Shown: positions 16,891 to 27,135, counted from the stretch's first letter. The stretch is 64,000 bases of DNA from Micromonospora sp. CCTCC AA 2012012 (GCF_040499845.1 NZ_CP159342.1:2232001-2296000), one strand, 5' to 3'. Notes: a model not told the origin generated them from the letters alone. Program-made: numbers and translations.

Positions 16891-19155
16891 ATGGGTTCCA
16901 CAGGTCTGCTGGACGTCCGACAACGCACCGGGAAGGTCGTCACGGTCATCGCCGGCCTGGCGACCGTCCTCGCCCTCCTCGGCGTCTACCGCATGTCCGA
17001 CGCCAGCGCCGCAGCAGGCCAGGCGGTGTTGAGCGTGAACGCCGGGGGCCCGGCCTCGGGGGCTTTCGCCGCCGACGCCTACTTCACCGGCGGGACCGCC
17101 GCCAGCCACCCCAACGTGATCGACGTGTCCGGCGTATCGGGGGCCGCGCCGGCCGAGGTGTACCAGACGGAGCGGTACGGGCCGTCCACGTACACGCTTC
17201 CCGGGCTGACCGCGCAGGGGGCGTACACGGTGCGGCTGCACTTCGCCGAGACCTACTTCACCGCCGCCGGCCAGCGGCAGTTCAACGTGGCGGTCAACGG
17301 GCAGCAGGTGCTGGCCAACCTCGACATCGTCGCCGCGGCCGGCGCGGCAAACAGGGCGCTGGTACGGGAGTTCCCCGCCACCGCGTCCGCCACCGGTCAG
17401 GTCGTCGTCGCCTTCACCAACGGCGCGGCGAACAACGCGACGGTCGACGGCATCGAGGTCGTGCCCGCCGCGCCGAACACCGTGCGGGTCGAGGCGGGTG
17501 GCACGGCCGCCTACACCGACACCGCCGGCAACGTGTGGGCGGCGGACAACGGCTTCACCGGTGGCGCGATCACCGACCGGGGCGCCATCGCCATCGCCGG
17601 CACCAGCAACCCACGCATCTTCCAGACCGAGCGGTACGGCATGAGCGGCTACGCGTTCGGTCTGCCCAACGGCACGTACACGGTCAACCTGCTCTTCGCC
17701 GAGACGTACACCGGCATCACCGCCGCCGGGCAACGGGTGTTCAACGTCAACGTCGAGGGCACCGCGATCAACAACATCGACATCTTCGCCGCGGTCGGCC
17801 GCAACGCGGCGCTGACCCGTACCGCCACCGTCTCGGTGACCGACGGGCAACTCGACATCGGCTTCACCGCCGTCGCGCAGAGCGCCCTGGTCAACGGCAT
17901 CGAAATCGTCGGCGGGGGCGCGAACCCGTCACCGACCGCCACGTCGCCCGGCCCGAACCCCACCGGCCCGGCCATCAGCCCACTGCTGGTCGGCAACAAC
18001 GTCTGGTACAACCCGAGCGACGCGGTCTGGAACGTCAGCGGCGGTGCCGGCCTGAAGATCATCCGGATCGGCGGGATCGAGTACGACCAGAACTTCCCCA
18101 CCACCACCCAGCTCACCACCTGGGTCAACAAGATCAAGGCGATGGGCGCCGAGCCGATGATCCAGGTCTCCTCCTACCGGAGCGCGACCGACGCGGCCAA
18201 CGTGGTCAGGTACTTCAACCAACAGACCGGCAACAAGGTCAAGTACTGGACCATAGGCAACGAGCCGTGGCTCGAACGGGGCTGACCCGACCAGAGCGCC
18301 GTCGCCGTCACCATCGCCAACTACATCAAGCCGATCTCCTCGGCGATGAAGGCCGTCGACCCGACCATCAAGATCTTCGGTCCGGACGAGTGCGACTGGC
18401 TGGACACCGAGTACAACAGCCTGCTCGGTGGTGCCGCCGACATCACCGGCAAGGACGCGAACGGCAACTACTACATCGACGGCGTCTCCTGGCACCGCTA
18501 CGTCGGCGGCGACCTCGCCACGGCCGGCGCCAACGACTTCCTGGACCGGGTCAAGAAGGCCCGCGCACGGGTCGACTACGCCAACCAGCTGCACGGACGC
18601 ACCGGGTCCGCCGCGTTGCAGTGGGGCATCGGTGAGTTCAACGCCTCGGACGGCACCGGCGTGTGCCAGTTCGCCAACGGCCAGATGTTCGCCCAGATCT
18701 ACGGCTACGTGATGAAGTACGGCGGCACCTACGCCACCACCTGGTCCATGCAGGAGGGCGGCGGCGCCTGCGGCGGCACGGACTTCGGCTTCGTCAGCGG
18801 GAACCTGACGCCACGGTCCAGCTACTACCACATGCAGATGGTCTCCCGGAACTTCTCCGGAACATACGTCGACGGCACGTCCACCAGCACCGCCATGCGC
18901 ACCTACGGCGCGGTCGACACGGACAAGATCGCGGTCATGCTGGTCAACGTCGGCGGGGCCCAGACCTGCTCCGTACGGCTCAACAGCGACGCCGTGGGCG
19001 GCGGCTGCACGGTGAACATCGGCGCGAACACGCCGGTGACCTTCACCCAGGCGATCGGCGCGCAGACCTCGATGGTGCTGGTGTTCAACCGGCAGGGCCA
19101 GTTCGTCAAGCGGATCACCTACGGCAACGGCATGGCTGCGCCGCAGACCTCCTGA
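16891..19155 (+). pseudogene. Secreted two-malectin-domain clan GH-A glycosidase, interrupted by one in-frame TGA
   Basis: The frame is open for 755 codons except for TGA at 18283-18285 (codon 465). The ATG follows GGAGG by 7 bases. Order: signal/TM (about 15-45), malectin domain 1 (about 50-195), malectin domain 2 (about 198-345), Pro/Ser linker, then a TIM-barrel hydrolase. The acid/base Glu is in TIGNEP (about 458), seven codons before the stop, and the nucleophile is likely in WGIGEFN (about 581). The family resembles GH44/GH39-type clan GH-A enzymes but is not assigned. Domains on both sides of the stop are intact and in one frame, so this is a recent nonsense change, a sequencing error or read-through. 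TGG (Trp) to TGA would explain it. CelR-type sites lie upstream. Confidence 0.8.
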
Positions 19156-19183
19156 CCCACCGGTCGACAGCCCTCACCTGAAC

Positions 19184-19222
19184 GTTCCTGGGGGTGCCGC
19201 TGCCCTCGGCACCCCCAGGAAC
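19184..19222 (+). terminator. Terminator hairpin between the two malectin-domain genes
   Basis: GTTCCTGGGGGTGCC (19184-19198) and GGCACCCCCAGGAAC (19208-19222) pair perfectly over 15 bp with a nine-base loop, 29 bases after the first glycosidase gene. Confidence 0.85.
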
Positions 19223-19285
19223 ACCCCCGGCGGACCGCGGGTCCGCGACGACGAGTTCCATCCGGTCGATTCATGGAGGTACGCC

Positions 19286-21493
19286 GTGCGGCGCGAATAC
19301 AGGCGACGAGCAAGAAACCTCGGCGGGGCCCTCCTCGCCGTCGCCCTGGCGGTGACGGGTGCGGTCGCGCCCCCCTCCGCCGCCGGGGCCGCCGGTCCGG
19401 CGGTGTTGAGCGTGAACGCCGGTGGTTCGGCATCGGGCGCGTTCGTCGCCGACGCCTACTTCACCGGCGGCACGGCGGCCACCCACGCCAACCCGATCGA
19501 CGTGTCCGGTGTGTCGGCCGCCGCGCCGGTCGACGTCTACTAGACGGAACGCTACGGCCCGTCCACGTACACGCTTCCGGGGTTGACGGCCGGCGGGGCG
19601 TACTCGGTGCGCCTGCACTTCGCCGAGACGTACTTCACCACCGCCGGCCAGCGACAGTTCAACACGGCGGTCAACGGGCAGCAGGTGTTGACCAACTTCG
19701 ACATCGTGGCCGCCGCGGGCGGGGCGAACAAGGCGCTGGTACGGGAGTTCCCGGCGACCGCCACCGCGGGAGGCCAGATCGTGGTGGCCTTCACCAACGG
19801 CGCGCTCAACAACGCGAAGGTCGACGGCATCGAGGTGATCCCGGCCGGCACGCCACCGCCGACGGCGGTACGAGTGGAGGCGGGCGGCACCTCCGCGTTC
19901 ACCGACACGGGCGGCAACGTGTGGGCGGCGGACAACGGGTTCACCGGCGGGGCCGTGGTGGACCGGGGCAACATCGCGATCGCGAACACGACCGACCCGC
20001 GCCTGTTCCAGACCGAGCGGTACGGCATGAGCGGTTACGCGTTCGCGGTACCCAACGGCACGTACACGGTCAGGCTGTTGTTCGCCGAGACCTACGCCGG
20101 CATCACCGGCGCCGGGCAGCGGGTGTTCAACGTCAACGTCGAGGGCACCGCGCTGAACAACATCGACATCTACGCCGCCGTCGGCCCGAAGGCGGCGCTG
20201 ACCCGCACGGCGACGGTCACCGTCACCGACGGACAGCTCAACGTCGGCTTCACCGCGGTCACCCAGACCCCACTGGTCAACGGCATCGAGATCATCGGCG
20301 GCAGCACGCCGCCCCCGGCCGCACCGAGCGGACTCGCCGCCACCGCCTCGGCCACCGCGGCCTCGGTGACGCTGAACTGGACCGCGTCGACCACCGCCGG
20401 GGTCACCTACCGCGCGTACCGGTCGACCAGCCCGGGCGTCACGGCGACCGCCGCGAACCTCGTCACCTGCACGGTGCTCTCCGCGACCAGTTGCGCCGAC
20501 GACACGGTCCGCGCCGCGACGAAGTACTACTACGTCGTCACCGCCGTCAGCGGCGGGAGTGAGTCAGCCGCGTCCAACGAGGCGTCCGCCACCACCGCGA
20601 CGGGTGCGCACCGGGTCGGTGTGGTCACCCAGTACGGGCAGTTGCGCGTCGCCGGCGCCAAACTCGTCGACAAGTCCGGGACGCCCGTCCAGGTCAAGGG
20701 GATGAGCGCCCATCAGCTCCAGTCCTACCCGTGGACGACCGCCACGGTCGACAACCTCGTCACCCAGTACCGCAACAGCATGGTCCGGGCTGCCATGTAC
20801 GTCGAGGAGGGCGGGTACGCCACCGACCCGGCCGGCATGAAGGCCAAGGTGAAGACCATCGTCGACGCCGCGATCGCCGACGACGTCTACGTGATCGTCG
20901 ACTGGCACCTGGTGGGTGGCAACCCGCTGAACTGGACCGCACAGGCCAAGACGTTCTTCCAGGACATCTCGGCGACGTACCGCTCCACGCCGAACGTCAT
21001 CTACGAGGTCTACAACGAGCCGACCGCCGACTGGGCCAGCATCCGCGACTACGCCAACCAGGTCATCCCCGTGATCCGGGCCAACGCCCCGAACAGCGTC
21101 ATCGTGGTCGGCACCCCCAACTACGACTCAGCGCCGCAGGACGCCTGGACCAGTCCGCTGACCTTCAGCAACGTGATGTACAGCCTGCACTTCTACTGCG
21201 GTCAGAACGGGGACGGCCAGCGCGGCAACGTCGCCGGACTCATCGCCAAGGGGATGCCCATCTTCGTCAGCGAATGGGGCACCTCCGACTACACCGGCGA
21301 CGGCGGGCCGTACACCGCCGAGGCACAGAAGTGGCTCGACTTCATGACCACCAACAAGATCAGCTGGGCCAACTGGTCCCTGACCACCAAGAACGAAGGA
21401 TCCGCCTTCCTCAAGCCCACCTCGTCGCTGAGCGGCCCGTGGACCGACAACGACCTGTCCCCGGCCGGACTCTTCCTGAAGACCAAGTTCTGA
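19286..21493 (+). pseudogene. Secreted malectin/FN3/GH5 cellulase-like protein, interrupted by one in-frame TAG
   Basis: The frame is open for 736 codons except TAG at 19541-19543 (codon 86). In the paralogous first gene the matching position is CAG in VYQTERYG, so a single C-to-T change explains it. The GTG start has GGAGG six bases before. Order: signal peptide (about 1-35), malectin 1, malectin 2 (to about 340), fibronectin type III domain (about 345-430), and a GH5-type barrel with VIVDWHLVGGNP, acid/base Glu in YEVYNEPTADW (about 578) and nucleophile Glu in IFVSEWGTS (about 663). Activity would be endo-beta-1,4-glucanase or a related GH5 function, secreted. As it stands only an 85-residue secreted stub would be made. 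A strong terminator follows. Confidence 0.82.
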
Positions 21494-21513
21494 CCCACCG
21501 CCGGCACGACAGA

Positions 21514-21574
21514 GCCGACGGCCGCACGGGCCCGCCGATCCCCCGGATCGGACACCAGCCGTGCGGCCGTCGGC
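21514..21574 (+). terminator. Terminator hairpin after the GH5 gene
   Basis: GCCGACGGCCGCACGG (21514-21529) pairs perfectly with CCGTGCGGCCGTCGGC (21559-21574), a 16-bp stem. The intervening 29 bases contain an inner CGATCC/GGATCG stem. It probably ends transcription from the left and possibly from the minus-strand gene on the right. Confidence 0.8.
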
Positions 21575-21674
21575 CCATGACCGGGCCCGCCATCCGGTAC
21601 GCCTCCGACCACGGCCCGGGTGAACGCTGTGCTGGAAGTGGTGAGCACTCCCGGTGAGAACTGTTCTTGATGCT

Positions 21675-22001
21675 CTATGCGCACGTCATGCAGAAGCGGG
21701 CGAACGGCCGCACGGCGAGCCGTTCATCGCCGATCGGCTGCCCGCACCGTTCGCACACGCCGTAGGTCGCCGCGTCCACCCGACGTAGCGCGTCGTCCAC
21801 GTCGGCGATCCGCTCCCGCGCAGCGGCCAGCAGCGCGGTCAACTGGGCGCGTTCGAAGCCGATGGTGGCGCCCTCCGGGTCGTGCTCGTCGTCGGCATTC
21901 GAATCCCGCGACGCCAGGAACAGCGCCTCCAGATCCTGGGCCAGCGTCGCCGCCTCAGCCTCCGCCCTCGCTCGCAGCCGCAGCAGTTCATCCCGGGCCA
22001 T
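21675..22001 (-). CDS. DksA/TraR-family C4 zinc-finger protein
   Basis: The 108-residue protein has an N-terminal helical hairpin (about 1-70, rich in Ala, Leu and Arg, with acidic residues DDEHDPEG in the middle). The C-terminal zinc finger CERCGQPIGDERLAVRPFARFCMTCA has the CxxC-x17-CxxC spacing typical of DksA/TraR proteins. Such proteins bind the RNA polymerase secondary channel or serve as general regulators. Small actinobacterial members of this size are common and their targets are mostly unknown. The gene stands alone, facing the GH5 terminator. Confidence 0.87.
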   Translation of the reverse strand: MARDELLRLRARAEAEAATLAQDLEALFLASRDSNADDEHDPEGATIGFERAQLTALLAAARERIADVDDALRRVDAATYGVCERCGQPIGDERLAVRPFARFCMTCA

Positions 22002-22055
22002 GTGGGTAGCCTAGCGGCCTCCAGACGGCACAAAAGGCCATGGAGGGGACGTACC

Positions 22056-22475
22056 CGGTTGGCGGCATGAGCGGGGTCGGCAACCACGCCGAGGCCGCCG
22101 CGCCGGCCACCGCGGTGAGGAACACCAGCCCGACGACGTCGCGATGCGGCCAGCCGCCGCGTACCGGGCCCGCGCGACAGGACCGGTCACCGATTGCCAC
22201 CCGCTCACCGACCTGGCGCCGCACCCCACCGACGTCAGGTGACGGACTTCGTGGAGCTGGTGATCGACGGCCCAACCGCCATCGACTGCGACGACTCCTC
22301 GCGGAGCCGTCCGAGGCTGGCCAGCGCGTTCGGGTGCAGGACGATCCCCGCCCTGGCGGCACGCAGACCCGCAGCCCGCTCGACGACCCGCACGGAGATC
22401 CCCCGGCTCTGCGGGCGACCGGGCCAGGGCGAGCCCGACGACCCCCGTACCGGCCACGAGCACGTCCGCCGTCAC
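22056..22475 (-). pseudogene. Decayed FAD-dependent monooxygenase fragment
   Basis: Reading left from a GTG that overlaps the DUF2332 stop as GTGA, the first frame gives TADVLVAGTGVVGLALARS, the FAD-binding GxGxxG start of aromatic-hydroxylase-type monooxygenases. A frame change then restores ISVRVVERAAGLRAARAG and IVLHPNALASLGRL. Further on, another frame gives GVVADPAHAAN, resembling the GDAAH motif found much later in intact enzymes. The total is about 420 bases against 1.1-1.6 kb normally, so the gene has a frameshift and a large internal loss. The left boundary is approximate. The rest of 22002-22056 holds only the zinc-finger gene promoter region. Confidence 0.6.
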
Positions 22476-23533
22476 GGCCCACCGTCCAGCGGCGCCATCC
22501 AGCGCAGGTGTCCGTCGACCCGGACCAGGTTCACCGGTCGGGTGGTGTCCGGCCCGTGCCACGCCAGAAGGCCCTCGTCGGCACGCTCGCCGTGGTGCGG
22601 CGCGAAGGCCGGTTCCAACCAGAGGTGGTACAGGGGCCCGTCGGCGCCCATCGAGTCGATCGCCTGGTCGAACGCGGCGCGCCGATCGGCCGGTACGTGC
22701 ATCCGGGTCGCGGCGTGGAACACCAGCCGGGCCTCGCCCGCCGGCAGTTGCCGGCCGAGGTCCGGACAGACGTCGATCGCGTCACCGGCGATGACCCGAA
22801 CCGGCTCGGCGACCGCCTGCGCCAAGGCGGCGTCGAGAAGCCCGGCGGCAGGTCGGTCCTCCGGCCAGACCAACGCCCGCAGCCAACGCCGCTGATCGGG
22901 ATCGCGCACATCGACCGGATGGAGGTCGACTCCGGTTCGGCTACCGATCTCGGGCAGGTGGGTGAGTTCCGGCGGGGGCGCGTCGCCGCGCCATTCGCTC
23001 TCCACGGTCAGCCGTGCGTCGGGCGAGCCGAAGTCACGCCCGCCGAGCCGGTAGCGGTAGCGGTCGACGTGCAGGTGGAACCCGGCGCTCGCACCGACCT
23101 CGACCAGGTGCACCGGGCCGTCGACGAGGTCCCGCAGAGCCGCGAGCGCACAGCGGAGGGCCAGTACGCGACGCACGACGTTGGACTGCACCAGCCGGGT
23201 GCCGACGAGTTCCGCCACCTGGTCACGGTGGAGGCGGCAGAAGTCGAGGAAGACCGGTCCGGCGGCTGCCGGATCCCGCGCCGGCGTGCCGACGACCGAC
23301 GGGTAGAAGTCCCGTAGCTCGTGCTCGACGCCGCCCAGCAACAGGTGATGCACCGCGCCGAAGAGGAGGAAGGACGGCTGCTGACCCGGCCGACGGCGCA
23401 TCAGGAGTTCCAGCGTCGGCTCGTCGTCGGCCACCACCCCGCACAACTCGCGGTAGAGCGGGGATGCCCCGAAGGTGGCGTCCGACTGCCGGAAGTGCTC
23501 GGCGAGTTCGCTGAGTTCGACGACCGTGGTCAT
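22472..23533 (-). CDS. DUF2332-family protein
   Basis: The 353-residue protein matches the DUF2332 family by its opening AEHFRQSDATFGASPLYRELC and the GTRLVQSNVVRRVLAL segment. It then has an S-adenosylmethionine-methyltransferase-like strand VHLVEVGASAGFHLHVDRY near residue 150. The later parts read WLRALVWPEDRPAAGLLDAAL and LVFHAATRMHVPADRRAAFDQAI. The molecular function of the family is not established. The ATG overlaps the stop of the truncated glycosyltransferase gene (ATGA), and its own stop overlaps the GTG of the decayed monooxygenase. It therefore sits intact in the middle of an operon whose other two genes are broken. Confidence 0.85.
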   Translation of the reverse strand: MTTVVELSELAEHFRQSDATFGASPLYRELCGVVADDEPTLELLMRRRPGQQPSFLLFGAVHHLLLGGVEHELRDFYPSVVGTPARDPAAAGPVFLDFCRLHRDQVAELVGTRLVQSNVVRRVLALRCALAALRDLVDGPVHLVEVGASAGFHLHVDRYRYRLGGRDFGSPDARLTVESEWRGDAPPPELTHLPEIGSRTGVDLHPVDVRDPDQRRWLRALVWPEDRPAAGLLDAALAQAVAEPVRVIAGDAIDVCPDLGRQLPAGEARLVFHAATRMHVPADRRAAFDQAIDSMGADGPLYHLWLEPAFAPHHGERADEGLLAWHGPDTTRPVNLVRVDGHLRWMAPLDGGP

Positions 23534-24213
23534 GGTGCTCCTGTTCGAAAGAGATCGAGCATCCCGCCGTCCTCGACGACCGCGAGCGTGACGTACACGC
23601 AGGGCCGCGAGCCGTCGAGCTCGCTCAGCCAGGACGGCATCTCGGACGCGCCGTACAGCGCCGGTGGCGGTTGCCGGATCTGGGTCGCCGGCCCCAGGGA
23701 GCGCGCCGGGAACCATCGCGGCGGCCCCACCAGCAGGTGCAGCCAACGGTGCAGGGATCGTGCCTGCTGGAAGAGTCCGCCCAGCAGCATCGCGAGCAGA
23801 CGGGGTGGGGTGGGTGCGTAGTCCGGGACCGCGACGGGCAGTTCGTCCAGCTCGCCCACCAGCCAGGCGCTCCACGCCGCTGTCTCCCGGACCAGGACGT
23901 CCGCCTGCCAGTCCCGGGCGGCGGTGCGCAGCTCGGGCACGGTGTGGACGGCGTTGCGGAGGTAGCGGCCCACCGCGGTGGGGGCCCGCGACAGCGACGG
24001 GGTGGCGGCGCTCGCCGGCGCGACGTCGGGGCCCGCCGCCGGGTCGCGGGACAGCGTCACCGTCGGGAAGCCGAACTCGTCGGCGAGGGCGGTGAGGTGG
24101 GACGGCCCCGCGAACGCCACCGGATGGCCCCGCTCGGTCAGGTCCCGAGCGAGCGGAACGAGCGGATAGAGGTGGCGGTATCCACCGTCGGCAACCGTGA
24201 ACAGAGCCCGCAT
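23530..24213 (-). pseudogene. Truncated MGT-type glycosyltransferase
   Basis: The 227-residue frame has a good start (GAGGAG seven bases before ATG). It opens MRALFTVADGGYRHLYPLVPLARDLTERGHPVAFAG, the acceptor-domain start of macrolide/UDP-sugar glycosyltransferases (GT1-like, normally about 380-420 residues). It stops just after SRPCVYVTLAVVEDGGMLDLF, where the nucleotide-sugar-binding C-terminal half should begin, so the donor-binding motif is missing. The stop overlaps the DUF2332 start as ATGA. It is very probably inactive as a transferase, although the coupled reading frame may still be translated. Confidence 0.75.
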
Positions 24214-24731
24214 CGGCACACTCCTCAGCGACGCACCGTCCGTGACCGCGCCATGGCCGGGCGTCGCCGTCCACCGTACGGGCGACCCGGCACCTTGGCA
24301 CCAGCGCTCGCCGCACCGTCGGAGTCGCGCTGGAACCACTCGCACGGGCGCGGCGCCCATCGACGAAGCACCCACGTCGGCCTTCCCGCTCGCGTCCCTT
24401 CCGGCCTGACCTTCCGCTACCGGAGCCCTCTGCCCGGCCCCTCGCCCGCCTGGGCGCCCACGGGACTGACGGCGATCCCTCACCCGGGGCGGTTGATCTC
24501 CCGCGCGTGCACGGTGTCGCGCTTCGTCCGGCACCGCCGGAAGCCCCGACCCTGCCCGACCTCCGGTACGTCGACGGGGCCGGCCGTTGCCACGACGACG
24601 TGACACGCAGCCGCGTCCAGGTGGAGCGTTCAGCCGGCTCGCCGTGCAGAATCCGGACGATGCGGTCCACGCGGGCGGACTCCGGTGCCTTCCACCGGTC
24701 GTCACCGGACCGACGGCTAACCTCGTGAACC
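24214..24731. other. 518-bp intergenic region, no recognisable gene
   Basis: Between the truncated glycosyltransferase and the divergent PAP2 gene I found no frame with recognisable protein similarity, no RNA gene and no clear dyad. It presumably carries the two divergent promoters. It may also hold decayed coding DNA, since neighbouring genes are decayed. Confidence 0.4.
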
Positions 24732-25775
24732 ATGACCAGCACCATGCCGCCCGACCAGACCACCCAGCGGACGCACCCCGCCCTGGCGCGCCGGCGACTG
24801 CTCGCCATGTCGATCTGGGTGGCGGCGTTCGTGGCGGGCGCCCTGCTGCTCGGTGTGCCGACCAGCGACCCGCTGCTGCCGCTGGCCTGGCTGTGGCTGG
24901 CGACGGTCGCGTGGAACAGCCACCTGTCGTGGCGGCACCACCTGACGTTCCTGCGGGACTGGGCTCCGGTCGTACTCCTGCTGCTGGTCTACAACATCTC
25001 CCGCGGCTACGCGGACGGGCTGTCGGCGCCGCACGCCCGGGAACTGGTCGCGGCCGACCGGTGGATGTTCGGGTGGCTGCTGGGCGGTGACGTGCCGACG
25101 GTCTGGTTGCAGCGCCACCTGTGGCAGCCGGGCACGGTGCAGTGGTGGGAGGTGCCGGTGTCGCTGGTCTACTTCTCCCACTTCCTGGCGGTCCCGGCCA
25201 CGGCGGTGGTGCTGTGGATGCGGTCGCGGCAGCGGTGGGCGCGGTACATGCGGCGCTGGGTGGTGCTGACCCTGGCGGGGCTGGTCACCTACTTCGCGTT
25301 TCCGGCGGCGCCGCCGTGGTGGGCGGCGCTGCCGGAGCACGGCAGCCTGATCGGCCCGGTGCACCGGATCTCCACCAACGGGTGGGAGGCGATGGGGCTG
25401 CACGGCGCCGGCAACGTGCTCAACGCGTTGCAGGTCGAGGCGTCGAACCCGGTGGCCGCGATGCCGTCGCTGCACACGGCGTACGCGCTGCTGGTGGTGG
25501 CGTTCTTCCTGCCGGGCGTACGGCGCCGGTGGTGGCCGTTGCTGCTGGCGTACCCGCTGGCCATGACGTTCACGCTGGTCTACTCCGGCGAGCACTACGT
25601 GATCGACGTGCTGGTCGGCTGGGCGTACGTGGGGATGACGTTCCTGGTCGTCGGCCTGGTCGAGCGGTGGTGGGCCGAGCGGCGCCGGGAAGGGGCGCCG
25701 CTCGCGCCGTCGACGGAGCCGGCGGCGCACGACCGGGAGCCCGAGACGGTCCCGGGGCCGCCGGCCCCACGCTGA
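24732..25775 (+). CDS. PAP2-superfamily membrane phosphatase / inositol phosphorylceramide synthase-like
   Basis: The 347-residue integral membrane protein has about six hydrophobic helices. The C-terminal half carries PAP2/AUR1-type catalytic motifs: AMPSLHTAYALLVV (PSxHT with catalytic His) and SGEHYVIDVLVGWAY (SxEHxxxD with nucleophilic His). Such enzymes remove or transfer phosphate groups on lipid substrates at the membrane surface. An Ala/Pro/Glu-rich tail of about 35 residues follows. No Shine-Dalgarno is visible at the ATG. The gene lies next to the ATP-grasp gene on the opposite strand with a 10-base gap between stops and is probably not part of that cluster. The lipid substrate is unknown. 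Confidence 0.85.
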   Translation: MTSTMPPDQTTQRTHPALARRRLLAMSIWVAAFVAGALLLGVPTSDPLLPLAWLWLATVAWNSHLSWRHHLTFLRDWAPVVLLLLVYNISRGYADGLSAPHARELVAADRWMFGWLLGGDVPTVWLQRHLWQPGTVQWWEVPVSLVYFSHFLAVPATAVVLWMRSRQRWARYMRRWVVLTLAGLVTYFAFPAAPPWWAALPEHGSLIGPVHRISTNGWEAMGLHGAGNVLNALQVEASNPVAAMPSLHTAYALLVVAFFLPGVRRRWWPLLLAYPLAMTFTLVYSGEHYVIDVLVGWAYVGMTFLVVGLVERWWAERRREGAPLAPSTEPAAHDREPETVPGPPAPR

Positions 25776-25785
25776 GAGCCGGCGG

Positions 25786-27135
25786 TCAGACCACGACCAT
25801 GCAGTTGTCGGAGCTGCTGCTGCTTCCTCGGACGCTGACGATCCCGGCCGTGCCGTCGCCGAAGAAGCGGCAGAAGACACCGGCCGGGCGGCCACCGAAC
25901 AGCAGCGGCCCGAGCACCGGCGCGACGTCCACCTCGTGGGGTTCGTCGGCGCCGTCGGCGAGCAGCGCGACCCGGCAGGTCTGCGGCGCCACGAAGTCCT
26001 GCACGATGCTGGTGCCGTCCTTGACGGCCTCGGCGACGGCGGACTCCCAGGTCGCCTGGTCGACCTCGCGGCCGAGGACCACCTGCTTGCCGCTCTCCCC
26101 CAGCCCCGCCTTGAGCACCAGCCGGTCCCGGTTGTCGACCACGAACGGCAGCAGGTCGACGTCCCGGCCGTCGCGGTGGGTCTTCCGGTCGGTCAGCACC
26201 CGCGTCCACGGCAGGTAGCGGTCGACGAAGCCGCGCTCGGCGGCGCTCATCCACGGCCGTCCCTCCGACAGCAGGCCGAGGGTCAGCTTGCTGTGCATGA
26301 ACGTCGACGTCTGGGTGCCGACCAGCAGGACCCCGTTGTCCAGCGCGTCCTGCACGGGGGTGAGGTCGAGGCCGACCTCCAGCCAGTCGGGGATGGTGAA
26401 GTTCCGCAGCCCGATCGGGTACCGCAGGTGCGGCGGGCAGTCCCACGCCTCGGGCAGCTCCTCCGGCTCGAAGAACCGCGCGGTCAGGCCGTGGCTGTTG
26501 AAGTGGTCGGCCTCCAGCTCGAAGTAGCGCCGCTCCGGGCCGATGACCCGGGCGCTGCCGACGATCGCCACCCGGGGCGCGACGCCCCGCTCGGCGGCGA
26601 GCGACCGGAACATCTCGGCGCGTACCGCGAACGGGCTGGGCGAGCCGAACGGTGTGCGGCCCTGCTCGTCGGCGTGCAGCTGGCGCCACACCTCCAGCCG
26701 GGAGTGCGTCTCCACCACGCCGCCGAGCGCGCCGCTGACGTTGAACTCCAGGAACTGCGGCCCGTCCGGCCCGATCACCACGTCGGGCCGCACCACGCTG
26801 TCCGGGTAGCGTTCCTCGACGTACGGGTCGGCCAGGAAGAGCTGGTGCTCGCTCTCCGGCATCCGGTAGGCCGCCAGCCGGGCCGCCGTGGTGGGCGCGG
26901 TCTCCAGGGCCGTGCGGCGCACCAGGTCGAGCAGGCCCGCGGCCGCGCGGAACAGCTCGGCGTACGACGTGCGCGGCACCGCGATCGGCGCCGCCGGCAG
27001 GAACTCCTGGTACGGCCAGCCGGTGCCCCGCAGTTCGTGGCGCAGCATCCGGCGGATCGTCTCGGCCGGCGCGGCCGGCGTCAGCCGCTGCTGGCCGAAC
27101 CACGGATGGGGTCCGGCGCGGTCAGGGGTGGCCAT
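25786..27135 (-). CDS. ATP-grasp-like ligase 1 of the carbonylmethylene cluster
   Basis: The 449-residue protein has a good start (GAGGAG seven bases upstream). It shares blocks with the second ligase-like protein at 35654: QFLEFNVSGALGG near residue 130, a YLPWTRVLTDRKT-type segment near 305, LVLKAGLGESGKQVVLGREVD (ATP-grasp Lys and glycine loop, about 335), and SIVQDFVAP. The C-terminal half ends with GPLLFGGRPAGVFCRFFGDGTAGIVSV. It probably joins a carboxylate and an amine with ATP, as in glutathionylspermidine synthase-like or peptide ligases. The last residues, SSSSSDNCMVVV, are unusual for an enzyme end. It is divergent from the MaoC gene. The substrate is unknown, and the family assignment rests on motifs only. 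Confidence 0.7.
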   Translation of the reverse strand: MATPDRAGPHPWFGQQRLTPAAPAETIRRMLRHELRGTGWPYQEFLPAAPIAVPRTSYAELFRAAAGLLDLVRRTALETAPTTAARLAAYRMPESEHQLFLADPYVEERYPDSVVRPDVVIGPDGPQFLEFNVSGALGGVVETHSRLEVWRQLHADEQGRTPFGSPSPFAVRAEMFRSLAAERGVAPRVAIVGSARVIGPERRYFELEADHFNSHGLTARFFEPEELPEAWDCPPHLRYPIGLRNFTIPDWLEVGLDLTPVQDALDNGVLLVGTQTSTFMHSKLTLGLLSEGRPWMSAAERGFVDRYLPWTRVLTDRKTHRDGRDVDLLPFVVDNRDRLVLKAGLGESGKQVVLGREVDQATWESAVAEAVKDGTSIVQDFVAPQTCRVALLADGADEPHEVDVAPVLGPLLFGGRPAGVFCRFFGDGTAGIVSVRGSSSSSDNCMVVV

